A DNA stretch of 64,000 bases from Lentzea sp. NEAU-D7 (GTDB lineage Bacteria > Actinomycetota > Actinomycetes > Mycobacteriales > Pseudonocardiaceae), in NCBI RefSeq assembly GCF_026242055.1, contig NZ_JAPJDL010000036.1, positions 22,227-86,226 of the forward strand, read 5' to 3'. The stretch's first letter is position 1, and the number at the start of each line of letters is the position of its first letter. The notes beneath the pieces are model-generated. The model was not told the DNA's origin. It ran no database searches and saw only the letters and a program-made list of their open reading frames with translations. A program made the translations under genes and the position numbers. Shown here piece by piece: positions 33,176 through 41,719 of this stretch.

Positions 33176-34507
33176 TCACGAAGACCTGCCGGCCAGCTCG
33201 GGCAGCGGGGTCACGACGCCGTCGCGCGCGGTACGGGCGCCGCTGTGCCTGCGGCGCACCAGTTGCCCGACCGCCAGCACGACGTACAACGCGGACAGGA
33301 CGATGATCACCACGCGGTTGGCGGCGTCCGGCAGCGTGATGCTGGCCGCGAACTGGGCGGCGAACAGCACGAACAGCGTGGTGGCACCGAGCGTGGTGAG
33401 ACCGAGGTTCGCGAGGATGCTCACCGCGAACAGCGACTGGGTGGCGGTGAGGAGCAGTTCGAGGCGCTGGTGCCCGTCCAGCGGCAGGCCGTGCGTGCCG
33501 CCGCTGGAGATCGCGAACACGATCGGGATGGTGCCGACCAGCAGCGTCCACTGGTTGACCTTGCTGGACAGCAGCGTGCCCAGCGAGTGCGAGGCCATCA
33601 GCCGGGCGGCGTACAGGCAGGCGACGATCAGCTCCGGTGACTCGCTCGCCAGCGGTGCCACCCACTGCACCAGCAGGAACTCGTCCACGCCGAGGCTCGT
33701 GCCGGTGTCCACGAGGTTCTGGGCGAAGTGCTCGGCCGTGGCGAGGATGACGAGGCCGGCGAAGGTGAACATGCCGATCACCCACCGGCGCCGCGGCCCG
33801 CGTTCCTGACGGCCCACCCACTCGGACACGCCGAGCAGCTTCGGCTCCTCCACGGGCGCTTTGGACAGCCGCCAGGCGTACCCGGCGAAGATCGCCAGGA
33901 AGACCGCGGCGTCGACCATCGTGAGCGACGTGCGCAGCGGCAGGCTCAGCGAGTACAGGGTGGCCAGGGCGAGGAACACGACCTCGACCGACATGACCGG
34001 GGCGAGCTCGATCCGTCCCTCGTGGGTCGACGCGCTCTCCCGGTGTGCCCGCCGGACGGCGAGCGCGCCCACGAGCACGACCAGGGGCCAGCCGAAGCCG
34101 ACGAGCACCCGGTTGGCGCCGGTCATGTTCGCCAGGGCGAGCGAACACGGGTCCGCCTCACCGGGTGGTGGCACGCAGGTGCCCTCGCGGGCGAACTCCT
34201 GGCCCGCCTCGAACGTGAACACGAGGTCCACCGCGTACTCGGGCAGCACGGCCACCAGCGCGAGCACGGCGATCGCCAGTCCGGCGCTGACGTCCACCTG
34301 GGCGGCCTCGGCGGCCCAGGCGAGCACGAACGCCGCGCCCACGATGGCGACGCCGAAGACGAGGGCGGCCAGCGGGGGAGCGACGTGGGGATGAGGCCAT
34401 CCCAGGTAGTCCGCGGCTCCCAGGTAGGCCCCCGGGAGTGCGGCGAGCGCGGCGAAGGGGAGCCGTGCCGGGAAACCGCGCCGGTCGTCGCCCGGCGAGG
34501 AGCTCAC
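33176..34507 (-). CDS. Sodium:calcium/cation:proton antiporter, CaCA/NCX type
   Basis: A 443-residue membrane protein with about 11 helices in two halves. Each half carries a diluted alpha-repeat: LALVAVLPEYAVDLVF in the first and VAPLASESPELIVA in the second, with the acidic cation-binding residues. This is the Ca2+:cation antiporter superfamily (ChaA/YrbG-like). The start overlaps the small DUF2795-like gene (ATGA), and both follow a sigma-B-like promoter, which indicates a stress-induced ion extrusion unit. The transported ion (Ca2+, Na+ or K+) is not certain. Confidence 0.85.
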   Translation of the reverse strand: MSSSPGDDRRGFPARLPFAALAALPGAYLGAADYLGWPHPHVAPPLAALVFGVAIVGAAFVLAWAAEAAQVDVSAGLAIAVLALVAVLPEYAVDLVFTFEAGQEFAREGTCVPPPGEADPCSLALANMTGANRVLVGFGWPLVVLVGALAVRRAHRESASTHEGRIELAPVMSVEVVFLALATLYSLSLPLRTSLTMVDAAVFLAIFAGYAWRLSKAPVEEPKLLGVSEWVGRQERGPRRRWVIGMFTFAGLVILATAEHFAQNLVDTGTSLGVDEFLLVQWVAPLASESPELIVACLYAARLMASHSLGTLLSSKVNQWTLLVGTIPIVFAISSGGTHGLPLDGHQRLELLLTATQSLFAVSILANLGLTTLGATTLFVLFAAQFAASITLPDAANRVVIIVLSALYVVLAVGQLVRRRHSGARTARDGVVTPLPELAGRSS

Positions 34508-34716
34508 GTGCGGTCCGTGCCGGACGACAGCGCGGCCAGCACTTCGGACGGGGAGGCGTAGCGGCGGTGGGGGAGGTGGTGCAGCCGGCGGCGGACGTCG
34601 GTGCCGAGGTCGTGGACTTCGGCGCAGAGGACGATGCGCACCTTGTCGGCCGGATAGGACAGTTCGCCGAGGACCTGCCGCAACTCGGTCTCCTCGTCCG
34701 CGTCGGTGGTCTCCAT
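34504..34716 (-). CDS. Small DUF2795-like protein
   Basis: A 70-residue protein: an acidic start, then LRQVLGELSYPADKVRIVLCAEVHDLG, and RRRLHHLPHRRYASPSEVLAAL. The pattern of a helical LxxVLxxLxYPADK block and a terminal RxYxSPxEV matches DUF2795-type proteins of actinobacteria (function unknown). ATG 34716 lies 10 nt downstream of a sigma-B-like -10 box. It is translationally coupled to the antiporter by a 4-bp overlap, suggesting a regulator or accessory of the transporter. Confidence 0.75.
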   Translation of the reverse strand: METTDADEETELRQVLGELSYPADKVRIVLCAEVHDLGTDVRRRLHHLPHRRYASPSEVLAALSSGTDRT

Positions 34717-34726
34717 GGCAGCCGAG

Positions 34727-34750
34727 TACCCACCACTGAAGTGCGAAAAC
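34727..34750 (-). promoter_or_regulatory. Sigma-B/sigma-F type promoter of the DUF2795-like/antiporter operon
   Basis: Minus strand GTTT (34750-34747), 15-bp spacer, GGGTA (34731-34727); the start codon at 34716 is 10 nt downstream, implying a very short or absent leader. Confidence 0.72.
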
Positions 34751-34754
34751 CAGC

Positions 34755-35450
34755 TCAGCGGTCGCGCAGCCACGCCGCGAGGTCGTCGAAACCGTTGCGC
34801 ACAGCGGCTTCCACCGGCGTGACCGGCTCCCACGGCGGCGTCCGGTGCACGTCCGCGCCCAGCGCCAGCAGACGCTCGGCGCACTCCCGCTGACCGCCGT
34901 GGCACGCGCCCCAGAACGCGATGTCGACGTCGTCCTGGGTGGCGCCGGCGAGGAGCTCGCCGAGCCGGTCGGACAGACCGAGCGTCGCCGCGTCGGTCAG
35001 CGTGACCGCCGCGCCCCGCTCGACGAGCCGGTGGGCCGCGCGCCACTGGGCGAAGGCCCGCGCGTCGGCCAGGGGCGTGCCGCCGCCGATCACCGCTCCG
35101 CGGGCGTCGATGTCCGCGCCCGCGTCGATCAGCGCGTCGAGGACCTCGACGTCGTCGGCGCTGGCGGCCCAGTGCAGCGGCGTCTCGGCGTGCGACCCCT
35201 GGAACCGTACGTCGACGTCGGCGCCCGCCTCGACCAGCAGCGCCACGGTCTGTGCGCCGCGGGGACGATGGGCGGGCCAGTCCGTCAGCACGTGCAGCAG
35301 GGTCCGCCCACCTCCGTGCTCGTCGACGATCCGCGCGGTCGCCAGGCCCGCGTGGTCCGCCAGCAGTCGCCGCAGCGCGGCGAGGTCGCCGTCGCGGACG
35401 GCGGCGGAGACGGTCAGGGCCAGCGGATCGTCGTGTCGCACCGCTGTCAC
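34755..35450 (-). CDS. Ankyrin-repeat protein coupled to threonine dehydratase
   Basis: A 231-residue cytoplasmic protein with several ankyrin repeats (GGRTLLHVLTDWPAHRPRGAQTVALLVEAGADVDVR; ETPLHWAASADDVEVLDALIDAGADIDAR; CAERLLALGADVHRTPPWEPVTPVEAAVRNG are successive repeat units, quoted in part). GTG 35450 overlaps the stop of the dehydratase gene (GTGA). It probably binds another protein; the coupling points to the dehydratase or a regulator of it. It ends before the sigma-B promoter of the next operon. Confidence 0.86.
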   Translation of the reverse strand: MTAVRHDDPLALTVSAAVRDGDLAALRRLLADHAGLATARIVDEHGGGRTLLHVLTDWPAHRPRGAQTVALLVEAGADVDVRFQGSHAETPLHWAASADDVEVLDALIDAGADIDARGAVIGGGTPLADARAFAQWRAAHRLVERGAAVTLTDAATLGLSDRLGELLAGATQDDVDIAFWGACHGGQRECAERLLALGADVHRTPPWEPVTPVEAAVRNGFDDLAAWLRDR

Positions 35451-36406
35451 CTGAGGTTCGTCCAGCGGACCATGTCCGCGAAGGTCACGTTCCCGCCGCA
35501 CACCACGATGCCCAGCCGCGCACCGGGACCGACCCGGTCGAGCACGGCGGGCGCCGCCGCCACCAGGCACCCGGCGGCGGGCTCCGCCCAGACCTTCTGC
35601 GCCTCGGCCAGCGCCACCGAGCCCCGCACGGCGTCCGCGTCGGACACCACCAGGACGTCCTCGACCAGCGCGGCGGTGTGGTCGTAGGTCAGTTGCGACA
35701 CGTGCGGCGCCGAGAGGGTCGAGACGATCGACGTCGGCGCGATCTCCACCGGACCACCCGCCGCGAGGGCGCGGTGCATCGCGTCCGCCCCCTCGACCTC
35801 GACACCCCACACGCGCACGCCGGGCACGAGCGCGTGGAACGCCGTCGCGACGCCCGAGACGAACCCGCCCCCGCCGATGCTGACCAGCACGTCGGTGACG
35901 TCCGGCGCGTCGGTCGCGAACTCCAGGCCCGCGGTGCCCTGGCCGGCGACCACGACCGGGTCGTCGTAGGGGTGCACGAGCGTCGCGCCCGCCTCGACCA
36001 GGTCGTCCAGCAGGGAGAACGCCGCCGCCAGGCCATCGGTGAGCCGCACGTCGGCGCCGGACGCCCGCGCGAGCTCGACCGAGCGCGCGGGCGCGGTGGA
36101 GGGCATCACGACCGTCGCGGCCACGCCGAGCTCGCTCGCGGCGGCGGCCAGCGCGATGCCGTGGTTGCCGCCGCTGACGCCGACTACACCGGCCGCCCGG
36201 TCCTCGGCGGACAGCGAGAGGATCTTCGCGAACGCGCCGCGCGTCTTGAACGAACCGCTGCGCTGCCACAGTTCCAGCTTCACCGTCGTGGGAACGCCCA
36301 GCAGCGCGGACAGTCCCGGCGAGGGCAGCGTGGGCGTGCGCAGCACCCGTCCGGCGAGCACCTCGGCCGCGGCCCGGACGTCGTCGATGGTCAGCAGCTC
36401 CGCCAT
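35447..36406 (-). CDS. PLP-dependent threonine/serine dehydratase
   Basis: A 319-residue fold-type II PLP enzyme. The cofactor Lys is in RSGSFKTRGA, the phosphate-binding loop is SIGGGGFVSGVA, and the Asn of SGGNHGIALA contacts the pyridoxal ring. It lacks the regulatory ACT domains of IlvA, so it is the catabolic or short form that deaminates threonine or serine to the 2-oxo acid. ATG 36406 is next to a palindrome CACCCTAGGGTG. The downstream ankyrin gene is coupled. Alternative: a serine racemase-like enzyme. Confidence 0.9.
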   Translation of the reverse strand: MAELLTIDDVRAAAEVLAGRVLRTPTLPSPGLSALLGVPTTVKLELWQRSGSFKTRGAFAKILSLSAEDRAAGVVGVSGGNHGIALAAAASELGVAATVVMPSTAPARSVELARASGADVRLTDGLAAAFSLLDDLVEAGATLVHPYDDPVVVAGQGTAGLEFATDAPDVTDVLVSIGGGGFVSGVATAFHALVPGVRVWGVEVEGADAMHRALAAGGPVEIAPTSIVSTLSAPHVSQLTYDHTAALVEDVLVVSDADAVRGSVALAEAQKVWAEPAAGCLVAAAPAVLDRVGPGARLGIVVCGGNVTFADMVRWTNLR

Positions 36407-36410
36407 GACA

Positions 36411-36422
36411 CCACCCTAGGGT
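36411..36422. promoter_or_regulatory. Palindrome before the dehydratase start
   Basis: CACCCTAGGGTG is a perfect 12-bp palindrome 5 bp upstream of the dehydratase ATG on its minus-strand side. A repressor bound here would block the dehydratase promoter or ribosome binding. Confidence 0.4.
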
Positions 36423-36487
36423 GCCGCCCGTCCGTGCCGTTCCTCTCCGCACGTCAGTGATCCGCAGAAACTCCTCCAGGGTGCACA

Positions 36488-36515
36488 TTGCATCCGTAGA
36501 CGCGGAACCTAAGAT
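36488..36515 (+). promoter_or_regulatory. Promoter of modABC
   Basis: -35 TTGCAT (36488-36493), 16-bp spacer, -10 TAAGAT (36510-36515). A GTG in the modA frame lies 6 nt after the -10 (36522), so transcription begins at that codon. Confidence 0.6.
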
Positions 36516-36569
36516 GAGTGAGTGCCGAATCTGCGGATCGGCGATCCGTCGGCGGCCTGGAGGCTGGAC

Positions 36570-37340
36570 ATGTCGAAAAGCAGCGCGCTCGTGGCCGTGT
36601 CGGCCGCGCTGGTGCTCGCGGGGTGCGGCTCGGGCGACCGGCCCGCCACCGCGTCCGGGACCGTCACCGGTGACGTCACCGTGTTCGCGGCGGCGTCGCT
36701 GACCGAGACCTTCACCCGGCTGGGCGACGACTTCGAGGCCGCGCACCCCGGCACGAGGGTCAGGTTCAACTTCGGCGGCAGCTCGGCCCTCGCGCAGCAG
36801 CTCGGCCAGGGCGCGCCCGCCGACGTGTTCGCGAGCGCCGCGCCTGCCAACATGAAGCAGGTGACCGACACCAAGACGATCACGGACGCGCCCAGGACGT
36901 TCGCGCGGAACAGGCTCGCCATCGCGGTGCCGAAGGGCAACCCCGGCAGGATCGGCGGGCTCGCGGACTTCGGGGACGCGGGCAGGAAGATCGCGCTGTG
37001 CGCGGAGCAGGTGCCGTGCGGTGCCGCGTCGAGGAAGGTCTTCGAACTGGCCGGGGTCACGCCCAGGCCGGACACGCTGGAACAGGACGTCAAGGCGGTG
37101 CTCACCAAGGTCTCGCTCGGTGAGGTCGACGGCGCGCTCGTCTACCGGACGGACGTGAAGGCCGCGGGCGGCAAGGTCGAGAGCGTCGAGTTCAGCGAGT
37201 CGGCGCAGGCGGTCAACGACTACCCGATCGCCCCGCTGGCCAAGGCGCGCAACGCCGTGGCGGCCAAGGCCTTCGTGGACTTCGTGCTGTCCGGCGAGGG
37301 GCGCGCGGTGCTGGGCGCGGCGGGCTTCGACGTCCCGTGA
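36570..37340 (+). CDS. modA: Molybdate ABC transporter, substrate-binding lipoprotein
   Basis: A 256-residue periplasmic-type binding lipoprotein. The lipobox is LVLAGC near residue 19. ModA signatures are VFAAASLTETFTRLG (the oxyanion-binding Ser of AASL), FNFGGSSALAQQL and the late segment GEVDGALVYRTD. It binds molybdate (or tungstate) for ModB/ModC. ATG 36570 has GGAGG 6 nt upstream and gives a clean signal peptide. A leaderless GTG 36522 in frame would add 16 residues and spoil the signal. It starts the modABC operon; the modB start overlaps its stop. Confidence 0.93.
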   Translation: MSKSSALVAVSAALVLAGCGSGDRPATASGTVTGDVTVFAAASLTETFTRLGDDFEAAHPGTRVRFNFGGSSALAQQLGQGAPADVFASAAPANMKQVTDTKTITDAPRTFARNRLAIAVPKGNPGRIGGLADFGDAGRKIALCAEQVPCGAASRKVFELAGVTPRPDTLEQDVKAVLTKVSLGEVDGALVYRTDVKAAGGKVESVEFSESAQAVNDYPIAPLAKARNAVAAKAFVDFVLSGEGRAVLGAAGFDVP

Positions 37341-38134
37341 CGCGCACCCGAGTGCGAGGACGGCTGCCCGTCGGCCTCGTCGTCCCCGCCGTGATCGGCC
37401 TGGCGTTCCTGCTGGTGCCGCTCGCCGGGCTGCTCGTGAAGACGCCGTGGACCTCGCTGTCCACCTTGCTCAGCGCCGAGGTCGGTGAGGCGCTGAGGCT
37501 GTCGCTGGTCTGCGCCTCGCTCGCGACGGTGCTGTGCCTGTTCCTCGGCGTCCCGCTCGCCTGGCTGCTGGCGCGGTCCGGTCTGCCGGGGCGGGGATTC
37601 CTGCGAGCGCTCGTCACCGTGCCGCTCGTGCTGCCACCCGTCGTCGGCGGTGTCGCGCTGTTGCTGGTGCTGGGCCGGCGCGGGCTGATCGGCGAGCACC
37701 TCGACGCCTGGTTCGGCATCTCGCTGCCGTTCACCACGGCCGGGGTCGTCGTCGCGGAGGCGTTCGTGGCGATGCCGTTCCTCGTGATCTCGGTCGAGGG
37801 CGCGCTGCGGGCCGCCGATCCGCGCTACGAGGAGGCGGCGGCCACGCTGGGCGCCTCGCGGTGGCTGACGTTCCGGCGGGTGACGCTGCCGTCGGTGCTG
37901 CCCGGCGTGGTGGCGGGCGCGGTGCTGTGCTGGGCGCGGGCGCTGGGGGAGTTCGGTGCGACGATCACGTTCGCGGGCAACTTCCCCGGCGAGACGACGA
38001 CCATGCCGCTGGCCGTCTACCTGGCCCTGGAAACGGATCCGGACGCGGCGATCGTGCTGAGCATCGTGCTGTTGCTGGTGTCCGTCGGTGTGCTGGCCGG
38101 TCTGCGCGACCGGTGGATCAGCGGGCCGTCATGA
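37337..38134 (+). CDS. modB: Molybdate ABC transporter permease
   Basis: A 265-residue inner-membrane permease with about six helices. The EAA loop that docks to the ATPase is at about residues 165-185 (EEAAATLGASRWLTFRRVTLP), followed by the conserved ALGEFGATITFAG segment of ModB/CysT permeases. The GTG start overlaps the modA stop (GTGA), and its stop overlaps modC (ATGA). It forms the translocation channel for molybdate. The need for molybdenum fits the molybdopterin dehydrogenase at the start of the window. Confidence 0.94.
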   Translation: MTRTRVRGRLPVGLVVPAVIGLAFLLVPLAGLLVKTPWTSLSTLLSAEVGEALRLSLVCASLATVLCLFLGVPLAWLLARSGLPGRGFLRALVTVPLVLPPVVGGVALLLVLGRRGLIGEHLDAWFGISLPFTTAGVVVAEAFVAMPFLVISVEGALRAADPRYEEAAATLGASRWLTFRRVTLPSVLPGVVAGAVLCWARALGEFGATITFAGNFPGETTTMPLAVYLALETDPDAAIVLSIVLLLVSVGVLAGLRDRWISGPS

Positions 38135-39177
38135 CCCTGAACGCGGACCTGCGCGTCACGCGCGGCACCTTCACCCTCGACCTCGGCCTGACGATCGCAC
38201 CGGGCGAGGTCGTCGCGCTGCTCGGCCCGAACGGCGCCGGCAAGTCCACCGCGCTGCGCGCCCTGGCGGGCCTGCTCCCGCTGACGTCCGGGCACATCAC
38301 CGTCGGAGAGTCCACCTGGGACGGTGCGGACGCGTTCCTGCCCGCCGAGAAGCGGCCGATCGGCGTGGTGTTCCAGGACTACCTGCTCTTCGCGCACATG
38401 TCCGCGCTGGAGAACGTCGCGTTCGGACTCCGGGCCCGCGGCACGCGTCGCGACGAGGCACGGGCCGAGGCGGCGCGCTGGCTCGGCAGGGTCGGTCTCG
38501 ACGGCCACGCCCGGACCAGGCCGCGCTCGTTGTCGGGCGGGCAGGCGCAACGGGTCGCGCTGGCCCGCGCCCTGGCCACCGGCCCGAGCCTGCTGCTGCT
38601 CGACGAACCGCTCGCGGCGCTGGACGCGAGCACCCGCCTGCAGGTCCGCTCCGAACTGGGGCGGCACCTCGCGGACTTCGGCGGCCACACGCTGCTGGTC
38701 ACGCACGACCCGTTGGACGCCATGGTGCTGGCCGACCGGCTGGTGATCCTGGAAGGCGGCCGCGCGGTGCAAACCGGCCCGCCCGCCGAGGTCGCCCGCC
38801 AGCCGCGCACCGACTACGTGGCCAACCTCGTGGGCCTGAACTTCCACCGCGGTACCGCATCCGGCACCGAAGCCCGCCTGGACGGCGGTAGCACGCTCAC
38901 GATCCCACGGCCAGTCGACGGTCCGGTGCACGTCGTGTTCCCTCCCAACGCGGTGAGCCTGCACGCCGCACGGCCGGAGGGCAGCCCGCGCAACGTCTGG
39001 CCGGTCACGGTCGACGCGATCGAGCAGCACGCGCACACCACCCGCGTCCGGCTGGACGGCGCGCCGAACGTCCTCGCGGACATCACCACGGCCACCCTCG
39101 CCGACCTGCGGCTGCGTCCGGGAGACGCGTTGTGGGCGGCGGTGAAGGCGACCGAACTCCATGTGTACCCGGCCTGA
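38131..39177 (+). CDS. modC: Molybdate ABC transporter ATPase
   Basis: A 348-residue ATPase. Walker A is GPNGAGKST (about residue 32), the Q loop VFQDYLLF, the signature LSGGQAQRVALARAL, Walker B LLLLDEP and the switch His in VTHDP. The C-terminal 65 residues are a TOBE/MOP domain that binds molybdate and gives feedback inhibition. It energises ModB. Coupled to modB by ATGA. After it come about 100 bp without a gene and then the formate dehydrogenase remnant. Confidence 0.94.
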   Translation: MTLNADLRVTRGTFTLDLGLTIAPGEVVALLGPNGAGKSTALRALAGLLPLTSGHITVGESTWDGADAFLPAEKRPIGVVFQDYLLFAHMSALENVAFGLRARGTRRDEARAEAARWLGRVGLDGHARTRPRSLSGGQAQRVALARALATGPSLLLLDEPLAALDASTRLQVRSELGRHLADFGGHTLLVTHDPLDAMVLADRLVILEGGRAVQTGPPAEVARQPRTDYVANLVGLNFHRGTASGTEARLDGGSTLTIPRPVDGPVHVVFPPNAVSLHAARPEGSPRNVWPVTVDAIEQHAHTTRVRLDGAPNVLADITTATLADLRLRPGDALWAAVKATELHVYPA

Positions 39178-39280
39178 CCGCGTCACAGCAGCGGGCTGTG
39201 GGGCGATGGGAACGTTCGCTCGGACGTGATGCCGATGCCGGGAGGAAGGTCGAGGCACCACAAGGACTTCCGGACGGAAG

Positions 39281-40341
39281 ACGGCACCGGCGAAGGTCCT
39301 GTGCGTGCTCTACGACGACCCGGTCGGCGGTTACCCGGCCACCTGCGCGCGGGACGGCCTGCCGCACCTCGGCGCGTATCCGGGTGGCCAGACGCTGCCG
39401 TCGCCGTCCGCCGTCGACTTCACCCCGGGGCACCCTGCTCGGCAGCGTCACCGGTGAGCTCGGCCTGTGCCGGTACCTGGAGAACCAGGGCCACACCCTC
39501 GTCGTCACGTCCGACAACGACGGCCCGCACTCGGTGTTGGACAGGGAGCTGGCGGACGCTGACGTCGTGATCTCCCAACCGTTCTGGCCCGCCTACCTGA
39601 CAGCGGAACGGATCGCGCGCGCCCCGCGGCTCAAGCTCGCGCTGACCGCGGGCATCGGCTCGGACCACGTCGACCTGGACGCCGCGATCGAGCACGGCGT
39701 CACCGTGGCGGAGGTGTCGTACTGCAACAGCATCGGCGTCGCCGAGCACGTCCTGATGTCGATCCTCACGGTGGCGGCCGGACGCATCGGACTGGCGGTG
39801 CTCGAGCGCTTGGCCCCGTTCGACGTGCACCTGCACCACACCGACCGCCACCGCCTGCCGGAGAGCGTCGAGAAGGGAGCTGAACCTCGCCTACCACCCG
39901 ACGACGGCGGACATGGTGCCGCACTGCGACGTCGTGACGATCAACGCGCCGCTGCACCCCGAGACCGAGGGGCTCTTCGGCGACGACCTGATCGCCACGA
40001 TGAAGCGCGGCGCCTACCTGCTCAACACCGCCCGCGCCCGCGTCGCCGACCGCGGGGCCGTGGTCCGCGCGCTGGAGAGCGGCCGGCTCGCGGGCTACGC
40101 CGGCGACGTGTGGTTCCCGCAGCCCGCCCCGGCGGACCACCCGTGGCGCACCACGCCGAACCACGCCATGACCCCGCACATCTCCGGCAGTTCGCTGTCC
40201 GCGCAGGCCCGGTACGCGGCCGGCACCAGGGAGGTCCTGGAGTCGTTCTTCGGGGGCGAGGCGATCCGCGACGAGTACCTGATCGTCGACGGCGGCAGGC
40301 TCGCCCGCACCGGCGCGCACTCGTGCTCGACGCACGGCTGA
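39281..40341 (+). pseudogene. NAD-dependent formate dehydrogenase, decayed
   Basis: Remnant of a metal-free FDH of the D-2-hydroxyacid dehydrogenase family. Pieces in three frames align in order with the known Pseudomonas-type enzyme: KVLCVLYDDPVGGYP, then LLGSVTGELGLCRYLEN to RHRLPESVEK, then CDVVTINAPLHPETE to the C-terminus. Lesions are: no start codon before KVLCV; an extra G in the GGGG at 39427-39430; an in-frame loss of about 36 residues between AEHVLMSIL and VAAGRIG (about 39770), removing the segment before the NAD loop; and an extra G in GGG at 39875-39877. The two single-base insertions could be sequencing errors; the deletion and lost start could not. Confidence 0.88.
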
Positions 40342-40429
40342 CCGCTGTTCCACATCGCGGGAGCCCTTGCCGCTGCTGGTGTTCTGCTTCGACCATGGCC
40401 GCCACCACCGAGCGGATGGAGGGGGCGGC

Positions 40430-40561
40430 ATGAGCGCGGAGGAAGGCGTCGACCGCGAACGCGGGATCGCGCTGAACGAGGACTGGGCGGCGACGATCGC
40501 CGGCCTGGTGCTGCTGGCACTGGTGCTGGCGCGGATCGTGCCCGGCTGGTTGGTGCCGTGA
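40430..40561 (+). CDS. Small one-helix protein in front of the YeiH-type exporter
   Basis: A 43-residue protein: 18 polar residues ending NEDW, then one hydrophobic helix (IAGLVLLALVLARIVPGW). GGAGGGGG precedes ATG 40430. Its TGA overlaps the exporter ATG by one base (TGATG). Longer relatives of the exporter begin with a similar EDWWA-helix segment, so this looks like that N-terminal part encoded as a separate gene. It may therefore be a transporter subunit. Confidence 0.7.
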   Translation: MSAEEGVDRERGIALNEDWAATIAGLVLLALVLARIVPGWLVP

Positions 40562-41649
40562 TGGCGGAAGTCGAGACGCGGCAGCGGTCCGGGGTACTGT
40601 GGGCGGCCGGCGGTGTCGCGGTGGTCGTGGTGCTGGGGGCGCTGACCCGGTACCTGGAGCAGCAGGTGCCGGTGCTCACGAAGGGCACCTGGCTCGGTGG
40701 TGTCGCGAAGAGCGTCGAGTACCCGGTCTACGCGATCCTGCTGGGACTGCTGGGAAACGCGGTGCTGACCGGCCTCGGGTTCCGCGACCGGCTCGCCGCG
40801 GGGTTCCGCACCGAGTTCTTCATCAAGACCGGTCTGGTGCTGCTGGGCGCGTCGATCAACTTCGCGGTGATCGTCAAAGCCGCCGGACCGGCCATCGCCC
40901 AGGCGTTCCTGCTGATCACGCTGGTGTTCGGCTTCACGTGGTGGCTGGGCGGCAAGCTCGGCGTCGACGCGAAGCTGCGGGCCCTGCTGGCCTCGGCGGT
41001 GTCGATCTGCGGCGTCAGCGCGGCCATCGCGGCGGCCGGCGCGGTGCAGGCCCGTCGCGAACAGCTCGCGTACACCGCGAGCATGGTCATCATCTTCGCG
41101 CTGCCCTCCATCTTCCTGCTGCCACTGGCCGTGGACGCGCTGGGCCTGTCCGCGCCGGTGGCGGGCGCGTGGATCGGCGGCAACATCGACACGACCGCCG
41201 CCGTCAGCGCGGCGGGCGCGATCGTCGGAGAGGAGGCGTTGCAGATCGCGACGATCGTCAAGACGACGCAGAACGCGCTGCTCGGCGTCGTCGCGGTCGC
41301 GCTGACCGCCTACTTCGCGCTGAAGGTCGAGCGCACCGGCGAGACGAAGGCCGGCGGCCGGGCGCTGTGGGAGAGGTTCCCCAAGTTCGTGCTCGGCTTC
41401 CTGGCGGCGTCGGTCATCGCGACCGTCTTCCTGGAGTCCGGTGGCGACAAGACCGTCATCACGACCGTCAACGACCTGCGCACGCTGTTCCTGATCCTGG
41501 CGTTCGTGTCGATCGGCCTGGAGTTCCGGGTGGCGCCGCTGCGGGAGGCGGGGTGGCGGCCGATCGGGGTCTTCGCCAGTGCGACGGTGGTCAACCTGCT
41601 GGTGGGCCTGGGGCTGGCGAGCGTGCTGTTCGCGGGCTTCGGCAGGTAG
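40561..41649 (+). CDS. YeiH-type putative sulfate exporter
   Basis: A 362-residue permease with about 10 helices, of the YeiH/UPF0324 family often annotated as putative sulfate exporter. Family hallmarks include FFIKTGLVLLGASINF, SAVSICGVSAAIAAAGA and AWIGGNIDTTAAVSAAGA. ATG 40561 overlaps the stop of the 43-residue protein. Substrate assignment in the family is weak (sulfate or sulfonate export has been proposed). The formate dehydrogenase remnant upstream is not obviously linked. Confidence 0.87.
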   Translation: MAEVETRQRSGVLWAAGGVAVVVVLGALTRYLEQQVPVLTKGTWLGGVAKSVEYPVYAILLGLLGNAVLTGLGFRDRLAAGFRTEFFIKTGLVLLGASINFAVIVKAAGPAIAQAFLLITLVFGFTWWLGGKLGVDAKLRALLASAVSICGVSAAIAAAGAVQARREQLAYTASMVIIFALPSIFLLPLAVDALGLSAPVAGAWIGGNIDTTAAVSAAGAIVGEEALQIATIVKTTQNALLGVVAVALTAYFALKVERTGETKAGGRALWERFPKFVLGFLAASVIATVFLESGGDKTVITTVNDLRTLFLILAFVSIGLEFRVAPLREAGWRPIGVFASATVVNLLVGLGLASVLFAGFGR

Positions 41650-41719
41650 TGGCCGGTGTGATCCGGACCCCGCTGGACGGAGGTGGCCGAGGCGGTTCTC
41701 CACCGCTTACGGTGAGCGG

